Counted from the stretch's first letter, positions 1-7,624 are shown. The stretch: DNA of 18,206 bases from Ferrithrix thermotolerans DSM 19514 (GCA_945860575.1 CAMAQQ010000008.1:1-18206); one strand, 5' to 3'. Numbers and translations: made by a program. The notes: a model not told the origin generated them from the letters alone.

Positions 1-1160
1 GCGAGCCATGGCGCGCAGGCGCCTTCGAGGTCACGGATTTGAATTCGTTCTCGATTGTCATAAGTCACCGCATTTTTTGGATCGCGTTGCAATTTGAAAG
101 TTCGAAAGGTCATTTCAGTTGTATCGATCGCGAGAATTTTGCCGATCAAAGACTCACCAAGATTCAACAAGATCTTCAATGCTTCAAGCGCCTGAATTGA
201 GCCGACTATCCCTGGCAACACACCAAGCACTCCCGCCTCAGAACAACTTGGTGCGAGTTCAGAAGGTGGTGGCTCGGGCACCATGTCGCGATAAGTCGGA
301 CCAAGCACCGGATGAAACACGCTGACCATTCCTTCAAATCTAAAAATAGAGCCGTGCACAACCGGAATACCAAGTTTGACGCTGGCATCATTCAATAAAT
401 ATCGACTTGGAAAATTGTCTGCTCCGTCAACAATCACGTCGTAGCCAGAAAGAATTTCAATGACATTTTCGGCACACAAGCGAGTGTCATAAGTTACGAC
501 ATCAACATCTGGATTAAGCATCGTCAGAGTTTTTTTGGCAGAGTCAACTTTTCTGTCACCGACTCGATCAATGTTGTGCAAGATCTGCCGCTGCAAATTT
601 GAAGCATCAACAACATCCATGTCGACAATGCCGATTGTTCCGACTCCGGCTGCTGCCAAGTACATTGCGGCCGGCGAACCCAGCCCGCCAGCACCAAGCA
701 GTAAAACTTTGCTCGCAAGCAACTTGGCTTGACCTTCGACGCCGACTTCTGGCAACGACAAGTGTCGTTGATAACGATTGCGTTGTTCGACGCTCAACTG
801 CGCCGGAGTTGTCCACGCGCGCCCTTCGTCCTTCCATTTGCCGTATCCGCCAGCCATTGACAAAACATTTGTGTAGCCGAGTTCTTGCAAAGTTTTTGCG
901 GCAAAAGCACTTCGCACTCCGCCTGCGCAATAGACGATCACATTTGCTGATTTGTCGACGATTTTTGTCTCTACTTGCGCTTCAAGATGTCCGCGAGCGA
1001 TATGAACAACATTTGGTAGGGCACCCTGCTCAAATTCATCTGGCTCGCGAACATCTAAAACAACAACTTGACCAGCCTCAATTTGTGTGGCGGCAGTTTG
1101 CGTATCAACTTCTTGGATTTTTGATTTCGCATCTGCGAGCAATTCGCGAAAACTAGACAT
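1..1160 (-). CDS. Rhodanese + E1-like (MoeB/MoeZ/ThiF) sulfur-carrier adenylyltransferase, 3' end off window
   Basis: The frame is open from the ATG at 1158-1160 to the left edge: 386 codons, no stop, so the C-terminus is missing. Residues ~15-115 are a rhodanese domain with the persulfide loop CAGGVR (Cys78). Residues ~125-365 are an E1-like domain: nucleotide-binding GAGGLGS at 156-162, DASNLQRQ at 185-192, ADNFPSR at 247-253 and the conserved Cys306 in PSCSEAG. Family knowledge: such enzymes adenylate the C-terminal Gly-Gly of MoaD/ThiS/CysO-like carriers and pass sulfur to them, for molybdopterin, thiamine or cysteine synthesis. The two CxxC zinc pairs of E. coli MoeB are absent, as in mycobacterial MoeZ as I recall it. 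The rhodanese is N-terminal, whereas in MoeZ it is C-terminal. A GTAGGG Shine-Dalgarno lies 7 nt upstream of the ATG. The sirtuin gene ends 15 bp upstream, so co-transcription is likely. Which carrier it serves cannot be told. Confidence 0.93.
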   Translation of the reverse strand, partial: MSSFRELLADAKSKIQEVDTQTAATQIEAGQVVVLDVREPDEFEQGALPNVVHIARGHLEAQVETKIVDKSANVIVYCAGGVRSAFAAKTLQELGYTNVLSMAGGYGKWKDEGRAWTTPAQLSVEQRNRYQRHLSLPEVGVEGQAKLLASKVLLLGAGGLGSPAAMYLAAAGVGTIGIVDMDVVDASNLQRQILHNIDRVGDRKVDSAKKTLTMLNPDVDVVTYDTRLCAENVIEILSGYDVIVDGADNFPSRYLLNDASVKLGIPVVHGSIFRFEGMVSVFHPVLGPTYRDMVPEPPPSELAPSCSEAGVLGVLPGIVGSIQALEALKILLNLGESLIGKILAIDTTEMTFRTFKLQRDPKNAVTYDNRERIQIRDLEGACAPWL

Positions 1161-1175
1161 GCCAATACCCTACCG

Positions 1176-1970
1176 TTATGGTCGGGATTTAACGACGCCA
1201 CAAATCTGCGGCAGAACGTCTGAAATTTCACTATTCACGACGACATCGGCGTAGTGATCCATCTCAGTTGGTTGACCGTTGACGATGATTACTTTGGCAC
1301 CTGAGTTTTTTGCGCGGGGCAATGTGTTGGCTGCGGGAAATACTGACAGCGACGAACCAACCGCGATGAAAACTTCACAATTCGCGCTGGCGTCTAATGC
1401 GCGGGCCATGACATCTTGCTCAAGTGGCTGTCCAAATAAAATCGTGTCGCTCTTCAATATCCCACCGCAAAGTTCGCATCTTGGATCGGGATCGCCGGCG
1501 ACAACTCTCGCTAGTGCTTGAGGCATTGGTCTGCGATCTTTGCAACCCCAGCAACAAGTGCGATGTAGCGTGCCGTGCACTTCTAGAACTTTGCTCGGGT
1601 CATGACCTGCACGTTGATGTAACTCATCTACATTTTGTGTAATCAATGCAACTAAAACATTGCGCTTCTCAAGTTCAAACAATGCCATATGTCCGGCATT
1701 AGGTTGCGGGTCGCTACCAATCCATTTAATTCTGTTTTGCCACGAGCGTTTTCGTAGTTCATGATCGTCTAGATAATGTCGAAGTGTTGCCGCTCGCTCA
1801 GCGTCGGGGTTAAGCGTCCATAAACCTTTCGGACCACGAAAGTCTGGGATACCCGAGTCAGTTGAGATGCCGGCGCCGGTCAACACCGTGATTTGCCGCG
1901 AATTGGCAACAAGTTTGCAAGCAGTTGCCAACGCCACTGGGTCAACCCCTGAGTTTTGTAAATCAGTCAC
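1176..1970 (-). CDS. Sir2-family NAD-dependent protein deacylase (sirtuin)
   Basis: 264 residues, normal length for a bacterial sirtuin. Visible motifs: GAGIS at 32-36 and PDFRG at 42-46 (NAD binding), TQNVDELH at 111-118, catalytic His132 in EVHG, a zinc site from the CCWGC cluster (139-143) and CELC (165-168), and GSSLSVFPA at 205-213 (NAD pocket). Sirtuins remove acetyl or other acyl groups from lysines using NAD, giving O-acyl-ADP-ribose and nicotinamide; the enzyme should be cytosolic. I do not see enough to separate deacetylase from desuccinylase activity. The start is GTG at 1968-1970, with a purine run (GAGAG) about 9 nt upstream; no ATG lies nearby. It is the first gene of a pair with the rhodanese/E1 enzyme and diverges from the plus-strand gene at 2038. 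The motif after the zinc site reads SDTILFGQ; many homologs have a variant of PDVVLFGE there. Confidence 0.95.
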   Translation of the reverse strand: MTDLQNSGVDPVALATACKLVANSRQITVLTGAGISTDSGIPDFRGPKGLWTLNPDAERAATLRHYLDDHELRKRSWQNRIKWIGSDPQPNAGHMALFELEKRNVLVALITQNVDELHQRAGHDPSKVLEVHGTLHRTCCWGCKDRRPMPQALARVVAGDPDPRCELCGGILKSDTILFGQPLEQDVMARALDASANCEVFIAVGSSLSVFPAANTLPRAKNSGAKVIIVNGQPTEMDHYADVVVNSEISDVLPQICGVVKSRP

Positions 1971-1991
1971 CCAAATAGTCTCTCGTCATTT

Positions 1992-2021
1992 TTGAAAATC
2001 CGCACCGCAGACGAAGTTAAT
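1992..2021 (+). promoter_or_regulatory. Possible sigma-70-type promoter for the gene at 2038
   Basis: TTGAAA at 1992-1997 is followed after 18 bp by GTTAAT at 2016-2021. This would start transcription about 10 nt before the ATG. The match is moderate (4 of 6 in the -10) and the site sits in the 67-bp divergent gap, which also has to hold the sirtuin promoter. It is a weak call from pattern only. Confidence 0.25.
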
Positions 2022-2037
2022 TGCACACACGCTTGTT

Positions 2038-2457
2038 ATGAACTCAAATCTTTGTGACTTTTCAAATAGTGAAATATTCGTTTCAGAGTGGGTTGACCCT
2101 GTTGTCAACATTGCTGGTTTTGATACTTGTAGTGAGTATGTCGAAACATTTTGGTTAGGTATCATCGGCCCGAGCGCGACCTGGGCAATGCGATTCTTGG
2201 CTCGCGAACTTGAGGTGTTTCCAAATGGTTATTGTCTCGATCTCAATGACACAGCAATGGCGCTTGGCTTGGCATTTCGAAACGGCACCGGGTCACTAGA
2301 GCGAGCAATCCAACGCTGCGCCACCTTTGGTCTGGTTGCACAGTTGCCGCAAACTTTGGCCGTGCGCCGGCGTGTACCATCAGTCACGAAGCGACAGCTT
2401 TTGCGACTTCCAACAACTCTGCAACATAGCCATAGTCAACTTTTCGCGACTAGTTGA
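2038..2457 (+). CDS. Conserved actinobacterial protein of unknown function, 139 aa
   Basis: I recognise the pattern but not a function. The recurring core GFD..SEYVE.FWL..IGPS..W at about 27-49 is followed by LDL..TA.ALGL at 67-78, RA..RC..FGL at 89-99, LAVRR.VP at 107-114 and RLPTTLQ.SH at 123-132. This spacing resembles small hypothetical proteins common in Actinobacteria. The alternation of short helices and the basic C-terminal half (RRRVPSVTKRQ) would suit a helix-turn-helix-like nucleic-acid binder, which is inference only. There is no signal peptide or membrane segment. It is the only plus-strand gene in the left half, diverging from the sirtuin and ending 22 bp before the ispG stop (convergent). 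No Shine-Dalgarno is visible before the ATG, so translation may be leaderless or weakly led. That it is a real gene is supported by the conserved pattern; its role is unknown. Confidence 0.75.
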   Translation: MNSNLCDFSNSEIFVSEWVDPVVNIAGFDTCSEYVETFWLGIIGPSATWAMRFLARELEVFPNGYCLDLNDTAMALGLAFRNGTGSLERAIQRCATFGLVAQLPQTLAVRRRVPSVTKRQLLRLPTTLQHSHSQLFATS

Positions 2458-2479
2458 TTAGTGCGTTAAATAGATCTCG

Positions 2480-3706
2480 CTATTTTTCTGACACTGTGCG
2501 CCGAATTTCGACGATTTTTTCATGGTCGTGGTTGGCGTCATCGCCATGCTCGGCAAGCGCCGCGGTTCGATCTTTGGCCGCTTCGCGTTCGGCAATCGTC
2601 GTGTCAACACGCTTTAGTGCCGCGTCTGTGCCATGTTCATGGATAAACGTCGCCCACTCGACAAGTGACTCAACCATCTCAGACTCTGGCACAACTGCGA
2701 CATTGCGACCCTTGACGAATAAGTGACCTCGCTTATTGCCGGCGGCAATTCCTAAATCGGCTTCGCGTGCTTCACCTGGGCCGTTGACCACGCAACCCAT
2801 TACTGCAATTTGCAACGGTAATTTCTTGTCGGCAAATGCCGCCTGGGCTCGTTGGGCAATATCGATCACGTCAACTTCGGCACGCCCACAACTCGGGCAC
2901 GCAATCAAGTCGACATTTTTTCTCTCGCGTAGACCAAGTGCTTCTAACAACTGTCGACCTGCTCGTGCTTCTTCAATTGGGTCGGCAGTCAGGCTGTAGC
3001 GAATTGTGTCGCCGATGCCTTCAAGCAACAGAGTCGAAATGCCGGCAGTGGCTTTGATCAAACCGCCTGGCAGTGGTCCTGCTTCGGTCACACCGAGGTG
3101 CAACGGAAAATCAGTGATCGCACTCAGCATGCGGTATGCCTCAACCATCAACGGAACATTTGATGCTTTGACCGAAATTTTGACGAGATCAAAATCAACT
3201 TCTTCAAAATACTTCAACTCTTGTTGAGCCGATTCAACCATCGCTTCTGCCGTGAGTCCACCATGTTTCTCGTAAAGCGATGAATCTAACGAACCGCCAT
3301 TGACACCGATGCGAATTGACACACCACGGTCACGGGCTTCTGAAGCCACTGCCTTGATATGTTCTGGTTTGCGAATGTTGCCGGGATTAAGTCTCAACCC
3401 GTGCACACCAGCCTCAAGCGCCGCCAATGCCATGCGATATTGGTGATGAATGTCGGCGATAATTGGCACGGGTGATCTCGGCACGATTTGCGCCAAACCT
3501 TCAGCAGCCTGTGCGTCGTTGCATGTACACCGCACAATGTCGCAGCCCGCAGCAGCCAAAGCATAAATCTGCTGCAAAGTGCCCTCGACATCGGCAGTTT
3601 TCGTAATCGTCATCGACTGCACACTGATCGGCGCATCACCGCCGACCAAAACTTTGCCGACTTTAATTTGTCGAGTTTTTTTACGCTCGTACTGTGATTG
3701 AGTCAT
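2480..3706 (-). CDS. ispG: 4-hydroxy-3-methylbut-2-en-1-yl diphosphate synthase (MEP pathway)
   Basis: IspG reduces methylerythritol cyclodiphosphate to HMBPP, the penultimate MEP-pathway step, using a [4Fe-4S] cluster. Counting from the ATG at 3704-3706 the protein has 408 residues. The cluster ligands fall at Cys270 and Cys273 (CPSCGRAE), Cys305 (MGCVVNGPGE) and Glu312, matching the E. coli positions as I recall them. The TIM-barrel half carries VQSMT, ADIHH, RLNPGNI and RIGVNGGSLD. The frame extends two codons further to a TTG at 3710-3712, but neither start has a clear Shine-Dalgarno; I prefer the ATG. The last ~40 residues are a charged tail with His and Asp clusters, beyond the usual length of ~370-390. 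The sequence GCDIVRCTCND near residue 60 has Cys where homologs usually have Val. It closes the run that begins with rpsB, 15 bp after rseP and two genes after dxr, the first committed MEP-pathway enzyme. Confidence 0.97.
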   Translation of the reverse strand: MTQSQYERKKTRQIKVGKVLVGGDAPISVQSMTITKTADVEGTLQQIYALAAAGCDIVRCTCNDAQAAEGLAQIVPRSPVPIIADIHHQYRMALAALEAGVHGLRLNPGNIRKPEHIKAVASEARDRGVSIRIGVNGGSLDSSLYEKHGGLTAEAMVESAQQELKYFEEVDFDLVKISVKASNVPLMVEAYRMLSAITDFPLHLGVTEAGPLPGGLIKATAGISTLLLEGIGDTIRYSLTADPIEEARAGRQLLEALGLRERKNVDLIACPSCGRAEVDVIDIAQRAQAAFADKKLPLQIAVMGCVVNGPGEAREADLGIAAGNKRGHLFVKGRNVAVVPESEMVESLVEWATFIHEHGTDAALKRVDTTIAEREAAKDRTAALAEHGDDANHDHEKIVEIRRTVSEK

Positions 3707-3721
3707 GATCAATGAACGGGG

Positions 3722-4969
3722 TTAGCCGAGCGGACTTGTGACATCAAGATATAAACCAGCGAACAGCAACATTACAAGTAGCGCGACTACCGTGGTCGCA
3801 ACGGGCACCATCTTGCCAACATCAGCACGATAAACCCGACCACGACGAGATCGAAACCTTTCGTAAGTCGCAATTGCTGCGTGGCCTCCGTCAAATGGCA
3901 AGAGTGGCAACATATTAAAAACTCCGACGAAAACATTGACACTTGCCAACAAAATCAATATGCCCTTGAGCCCTTCTCTGCGACCTATTTCGCCACCCAC
4001 TTGACTCGCCCCAACCACTGTTGTTGGTCGAGTCAGCGGGTCTGGCTTATCGGCAACAACATTTGAAATTATATTTGCGGGGTTAATTACGACAAACACT
4101 CCAGCGACCGACGCGCGTGCAGTCGTGACGACATCAGCAAGCCCGTAGCCAACCGCACTAAAAATATTTTGTCGGACGTATTTATAAGAATCTGTTGAAA
4201 CACCTAAAAAGGCGATTTTAGGATTTGCCGGATTGCTTACTAATTTTGCCTGCCGCGAAAGCACTTGACCATCGCGCTGAAACTTAACGTCAACTGCATC
4301 ACCAGGCTTATACGCGACAATCGCCGCGACTAACTCTGATCGAGATGTAATTTTGGTTTCGTTGATTGCCAAAATCTGGTCACCGTCTTGAAGCCCAATT
4401 TCTTCGGCAGGCGAACCGACGGCTGGCGCAGTGAAGACATGCAACTCTTTGGTGTTGCCAAACCGACCGGCAGTTGCGTAGACGCCGATAAATAAAGTCG
4501 CAGCGATAATCATGTGCATCAACGAGCCGGCGGTGATTACGAAAATTCTTTTTGGGTAAGACTGCTGGCGATAAGCGCGGGGCTCATCGGCAGGGTCACA
4601 TTCATCCAAATTATTCATACCAACAATTCTCACAAACGCGCCAATCGGCAGTGCTCGCACGCCGAACTCGACCTCGCCTCGCTTGGTGCTCCAAACTCTT
4701 GGACCAAATCCCATATAAAACTGAGTGACCTTCATTCCACTGCGACGCGCACTAACGAAGTGCCCGAGTTCGTGCAGAAAAACCGACACAATTAGCCCGA
4801 TTACAAATATCAACGACCACGGATTGTTGACACCCAGCCACGCGAGCAGACCGACGACAACAACGACAGTGGTCCAAGTGGTCACCGCACTATTTTTAAC
4901 GACATCTTGATCTTCATCTGCTCCGCCGGCAGCAATCTCATTGCGAAACTTTGAATATAACGAACTCAA
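3722..4969 (-). CDS. rseP: Site-2 intramembrane zinc metalloprotease, RseP/Rip1-like
   Basis: 415 residues. The zinc motif HELGH is at 66-70 inside a hydrophobic segment (~53-75), and the distal metal-ligand motif NMLPLLPFDGG is at 352-362 (Asp360). A PDZ domain lies between about 180 and 245 (VGSPAEEIGLQDGDQIL). Hydrophobic stretches at ~32-47, 53-75, 145-165, 340-355 and 393-412 indicate a polytopic membrane protein. S2P proteases cut membrane-bound anti-sigma factors or signal peptide remnants; in mycobacteria Rip1 cuts several anti-sigma factors. The ~30-residue acidic N-terminal tail before the first membrane segment is longer than in E. coli RseP. The start is TTG at 4967-4969, overlapping the dxr stop as TTGA and preceded 7 nt upstream by AAAGGAAG, which fixes this unusual start. 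It sits between two isoprenoid genes (dxr and ispG), a common bacterial arrangement. Confidence 0.96.
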   Translation of the reverse strand: MSSLYSKFRNEIAAGGADEDQDVVKNSAVTTWTTVVVVVGLLAWLGVNNPWSLIFVIGLIVSVFLHELGHFVSARRSGMKVTQFYMGFGPRVWSTKRGEVEFGVRALPIGAFVRIVGMNNLDECDPADEPRAYRQQSYPKRIFVITAGSLMHMIIAATLFIGVYATAGRFGNTKELHVFTAPAVGSPAEEIGLQDGDQILAINETKITSRSELVAAIVAYKPGDAVDVKFQRDGQVLSRQAKLVSNPANPKIAFLGVSTDSYKYVRQNIFSAVGYGLADVVTTARASVAGVFVVINPANIISNVVADKPDPLTRPTTVVGASQVGGEIGRREGLKGILILLASVNVFVGVFNMLPLLPFDGGHAAIATYERFRSRRGRVYRADVGKMVPVATTVVALLVMLLFAGLYLDVTSPLG

Positions 4970-6129
4970 TTTGCAACTTCCTTTCGCACCAAGTCTCGAG
5001 CCCGATGACGCGCAACTTTGTCTGCTTCTAAAATATCTTCAACTTGTTTAGGCATTAGACCGTCATGGTGTTGCATGGTTGCTTCAATGATGGTCGGAAT
5101 TTGCGACCATTGCACGGCACCCGCAAGAAAAGCTTCAACCGCAATTTCATTGGCGGCGCTCAACCAAGCAGGCGCCGTACCGCCAACACGACCAGCGGCA
5201 TATGCCAAATTTAGGCAGCGAAATGTGTCACGGTCAGGCAGTTCAAAATCAAGGCGAGAGAGCTTCGTCCAGTCAATCGCACCAAAACCAAAGGTTGATC
5301 GCTGCGGATATTCAAGCGCATACGCAATCGGCAATCGCATATCGGGCAGCGACAACTGCGCGATCGTCGCACCGTCACGAAATTCAACCATCGAGTGCAC
5401 AATTGATTGCGGGTGAACAACAACATCAATCGACGCATAATCCAAACCGAATAATTCGTGGGCTTCAATAACCTCAAGGCCTTTATTCATCAAAGTCGAC
5501 GAGTCGACCGTAATTTTTGGCCCCATTGACCAAGTCGGGTGCTTCAACGCATCTTGAATCGTGACGTGTTCTAAGGATTTTTTTGTTCGCCCCCTAAACG
5601 GCCCGCCACTCGCGGTGAGTAAAAGTTTTGCCACATCTCGAGAACTATTATCAGAACTACGTAAGCATTGATGAATCGCGCAATGTTCGCTATCAACCGG
5701 GACAATCTCGGCCCCGGCAATTTTTCTTAATGGCGCAACAACTGGCCCAGCGGCAATCAGACTCTCTTTGTTGGCAAGGGCGAGGCGCCTGCCAGCTTTA
5801 AGCGTTGCAATCGTCACCGGCAATCCTGCAAATCCGACGACACCATTGACCACCACATCGGCGATCTCAGACATTTGCGCAACATCGTCCGAAACTTCGA
5901 TTTTTGGATCTGTAGCCAAAAGTTCTCGAGCGACATTTATTCGCGCCGACTCGTCAGATACGACAACCAACTTTGGCTTAAAAGTTCTAGCCTGCGCAAT
6001 TACTTCTGCAACTGATGCATTTGCACATATCGCAACAACCTCGTAGTCGCCAATATTTGATGAACGAATTACATCAAGAGTTTGTTTGCCGATCGAACCT
6101 GTTGAGCCGGCAATCGCAACACGCTTCAC
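4966..6129 (-). CDS. dxr: 1-deoxy-D-xylulose 5-phosphate reductoisomerase
   Basis: Dxr converts DXP to 2-C-methyl-D-erythritol 4-phosphate with NADPH and a divalent metal, the first committed MEP-pathway step. The 387-residue protein shows the NADPH loop GSTGSIG at 8-14, ANKESLIAAG at 119-128, metal and substrate residues in PVDSEHCAIHQ (Asp146, Glu148), LTASGGPFR at 171-179, HPTWSMGPKITVDSSTLMNK, the third metal ligand Glu222 in VIEAHELF, and VVHPQSIVHSMVEF. All expected catalytic residues are present and the length is normal. The start is GTG at 6127-6129, three bases after the cdsA stop and without an obvious Shine-Dalgarno. The glycine loop begins at residue 8, so no later start is possible. 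The stop overlaps the rseP start. Confidence 0.98.
   Translation of the reverse strand: MKRVAIAGSTGSIGKQTLDVIRSSNIGDYEVVAICANASVAEVIAQARTFKPKLVVVSDESARINVARELLATDPKIEVSDDVAQMSEIADVVVNGVVGFAGLPVTIATLKAGRRLALANKESLIAAGPVVAPLRKIAGAEIVPVDSEHCAIHQCLRSSDNSSRDVAKLLLTASGGPFRGRTKKSLEHVTIQDALKHPTWSMGPKITVDSSTLMNKGLEVIEAHELFGLDYASIDVVVHPQSIVHSMVEFRDGATIAQLSLPDMRLPIAYALEYPQRSTFGFGAIDWTKLSRLDFELPDRDTFRCLNLAYAAGRVGGTAPAWLSAANEIAVEAFLAGAVQWSQIPTIIEATMQHHDGLMPKQVEDILEADKVARHRARDLVRKEVAN
4977..4984 (-). promoter_or_regulatory. Ribosome binding site deciding the TTG start of rseP
   Basis: On the minus strand AAAGGAAG lies inside the last codons of dxr, 7 nt before the TTG at 4969. It is the strongest Shine-Dalgarno in this part of the operon. 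With the 4-bp TTGA stop/start overlap, it supports coupled translation of dxr and rseP. Confidence 0.7.
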
Positions 6130-6132
6130 GGA

Positions 6133-7608
6133 TCAAGCAGCCCAAGGGGTGAGCACCATCGTCAGATAATAAATAATCGGCAAGGTGAATAAAATGCTGT
6201 CAAAGCGATCCAGTGCGCCACCGTGTCCGCGCAATAGCGTTCCGAAATCCTTGATATCCATACTGCGCTTAATCATTGACTCGGTGAGATCTCCAATTGG
6301 CCCGAGAATCGAAATCACTGTAGCGATGATCAACCAATGACTTAACTTTGTCCAAGTTCCACTTTGCATGCCGACTGCAACAACCACCGCAAAAGTACCC
6401 ATTGCTCCACCGACAAACCCTTCCATTGTTTTACCGGGACTAATCCAAGCCCGAAGCGGAGTACGACCCATCGCCAATCCGACAAAGAATGCCAATACAT
6501 CATTGGCCATCACGCCGACTACAACCAAAAACAAAGTATCTGTTCCGACATTTTCAAAGCCCACGCCTAAGTTTGAAAACCGCAAAATCAGCGCTCCATA
6601 CGAACCGAATAATCCGATCCAAATAATGCCGAGCATTGTAAGACCCAAGTTTGGTGCGGGGTCGCTCTCAACTGAAGTTGTGCCGATAAAACTTACGGCA
6701 GCGGCAATAAACGCGAACGCAAACACAAGGGGCAGGGCCCCGTCTCCGACCCAGTATGCAGTTACCGGGCAAGCAATACATGCCGCCACTCCAACAATCA
6801 TTGCGGGCTGATATCCGGTTATCGATGTCTGTGAAAAAAACTCGACTGAAGCCAACCCTAAAACAACGACGAGCAAACTGACCACAGCAACAGGACCGAC
6901 CAAAGTTGCACCAATAAAAAGTGCAGCCAACAAAGCCCCGACTGCCGTTGCTGTCGGGATATCCCGTTTGGCGACAGATTGTTGTTGCGCGGGAGAATTC
7001 GTACGTGTTCTTCCGCGCGGACCAGTGCCTGAGTCGCTTCGAGAATTCGTTCGCGTGCGACGAACTTGCTGCGGTTGAGTTCGAGCTAGCCGACCAGTTG
7101 TGTCTCGGCGCGGTGTGCCCGATGACGAATCTCGGCGAAGTGTGCCAGATGATGAATCTCGCTGCTGCGAATTTGGCACAAGCGTCGGGCGACTTTGTTC
7201 TCCCGTTGGATCTGATCCAATAGTGATACGACTTTCGCGCCCAGAGCGAGAAACCGGAGGCGGGGCATTATTTGGTTCAATACGACGAGAGCCACCCGTC
7301 AAATTAACCCGCTCGCGCGCATCTCCTCTGGCGGGAGTTGGCGAGATCGTGTCCTCAGAAATTTGAATCAATTTTGGTGTCGGGTTAGACGATACAGCGG
7401 TCACCTTTGATGCCGGGTTAGACGATACAACTGGCACCTGAGGTATTTGTTCGGTTCTAATCCCGGAAAACGAATCTATAGGTGTCGCATCTTCGTCGTC
7501 GGCAAATTGGACTATTCCAAAATCATCACCAAAATCTAATGCTGATTCTTTTTGAATGGGCTCAGGCAGAACGGGCGTGTCATCATTTGAAAAGTCTTCA
7601 CCATCCAT
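6133..7608 (-). CDS. cdsA: Phosphatidate cytidylyltransferase with long disordered N-terminal extension
   Basis: CdsA makes CDP-diacylglycerol from CTP and phosphatidic acid, the branch point to all phospholipids. The C-terminal part carries the family signature at ~444-471 (SMIKRSMDIKDFGTLLRGHGG then LDRFD). Multiple hydrophobic segments run from ~218 to the end, as expected for an integral membrane enzyme. At 491 residues it is far longer than the usual ~270-300. The extra ~215 residues at the N-terminus are low-complexity: acidic at 1-45, then Ser/Thr/Pro/Arg/Gln-rich, and strongly basic before the first membrane segment (~170-215). This extension contains two short tandem repeats, listed separately. 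The ATG at 7606-7608 has AGAGGGG 9 nt upstream, so the extension is probably translated. A start near the membrane region cannot be excluded. An 82-bp gap separates it from frr, the largest gap inside the rpsB-ispG run, so a separate promoter is possible. Confidence 0.96.
   Translation of the reverse strand: MDGEDFSNDDTPVLPEPIQKESALDFGDDFGIVQFADDEDATPIDSFSGIRTEQIPQVPVVSSNPASKVTAVSSNPTPKLIQISEDTISPTPARGDARERVNLTGGSRRIEPNNAPPPVSRSGRESRITIGSDPTGEQSRPTLVPNSQQRDSSSGTLRRDSSSGTPRRDTTGRLARTQPQQVRRTRTNSRSDSGTGPRGRTRTNSPAQQQSVAKRDIPTATAVGALLAALFIGATLVGPVAVVSLLVVVLGLASVEFFSQTSITGYQPAMIVGVAACIACPVTAYWVGDGALPLVFAFAFIAAAVSFIGTTSVESDPAPNLGLTMLGIIWIGLFGSYGALILRFSNLGVGFENVGTDTLFLVVVGVMANDVLAFFVGLAMGRTPLRAWISPGKTMEGFVGGAMGTFAVVVAVGMQSGTWTKLSHWLIIATVISILGPIGDLTESMIKRSMDIKDFGTLLRGHGGALDRFDSILFTLPIIYYLTMVLTPWAA
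7104..7157 (-). repeat. 27-bp tandem duplication in the cdsA extension
   Basis: Two adjacent 27-bp units (7104-7130 and 7131-7157) differ at four positions. They encode the 9-residue repeat RRDSSSGT(L/P), with a degenerate further copy (RRDTTG) following in the protein. The repeat keeps the reading frame. Confidence 0.8.
7379..7444 (-). repeat. 33-bp tandem duplication in the cdsA extension
   Basis: The sequence CGGGTTAGACGATACA occurs at 7381 and again at 7414, a period of 33 bp. It encodes two 11-residue units of the type VSSNPxxKxxx. Like the repeat at 7104-7157 it is in frame and lies in the low-complexity N-terminus. Confidence 0.75.
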
Positions 7609-7617
7609 ATTTATACA

Positions 7618-7624
7618 CCCCTCT
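7618..7624 (-). promoter_or_regulatory. Ribosome binding site of cdsA
   Basis: On the minus strand AGAGGGG lies 9 nt before the ATG at 7608. It matters because it supports translation of the long N-terminal extension of CdsA rather than initiation next to the first membrane segment. Confidence 0.6.

Noticed and set aside
599..1156. A 185-codon open frame on the plus strand opposite the rhodanese/E1 gene
   Set aside because: It is antisense to a frame with clear rhodanese and ThiF motifs and shows no recognisable motif of its own.
2458..2479. Bidirectional terminator between the gene at 2038 and ispG
   Set aside because: The 22-bp gap holds no stable stem with a flanking T-run that I can see.
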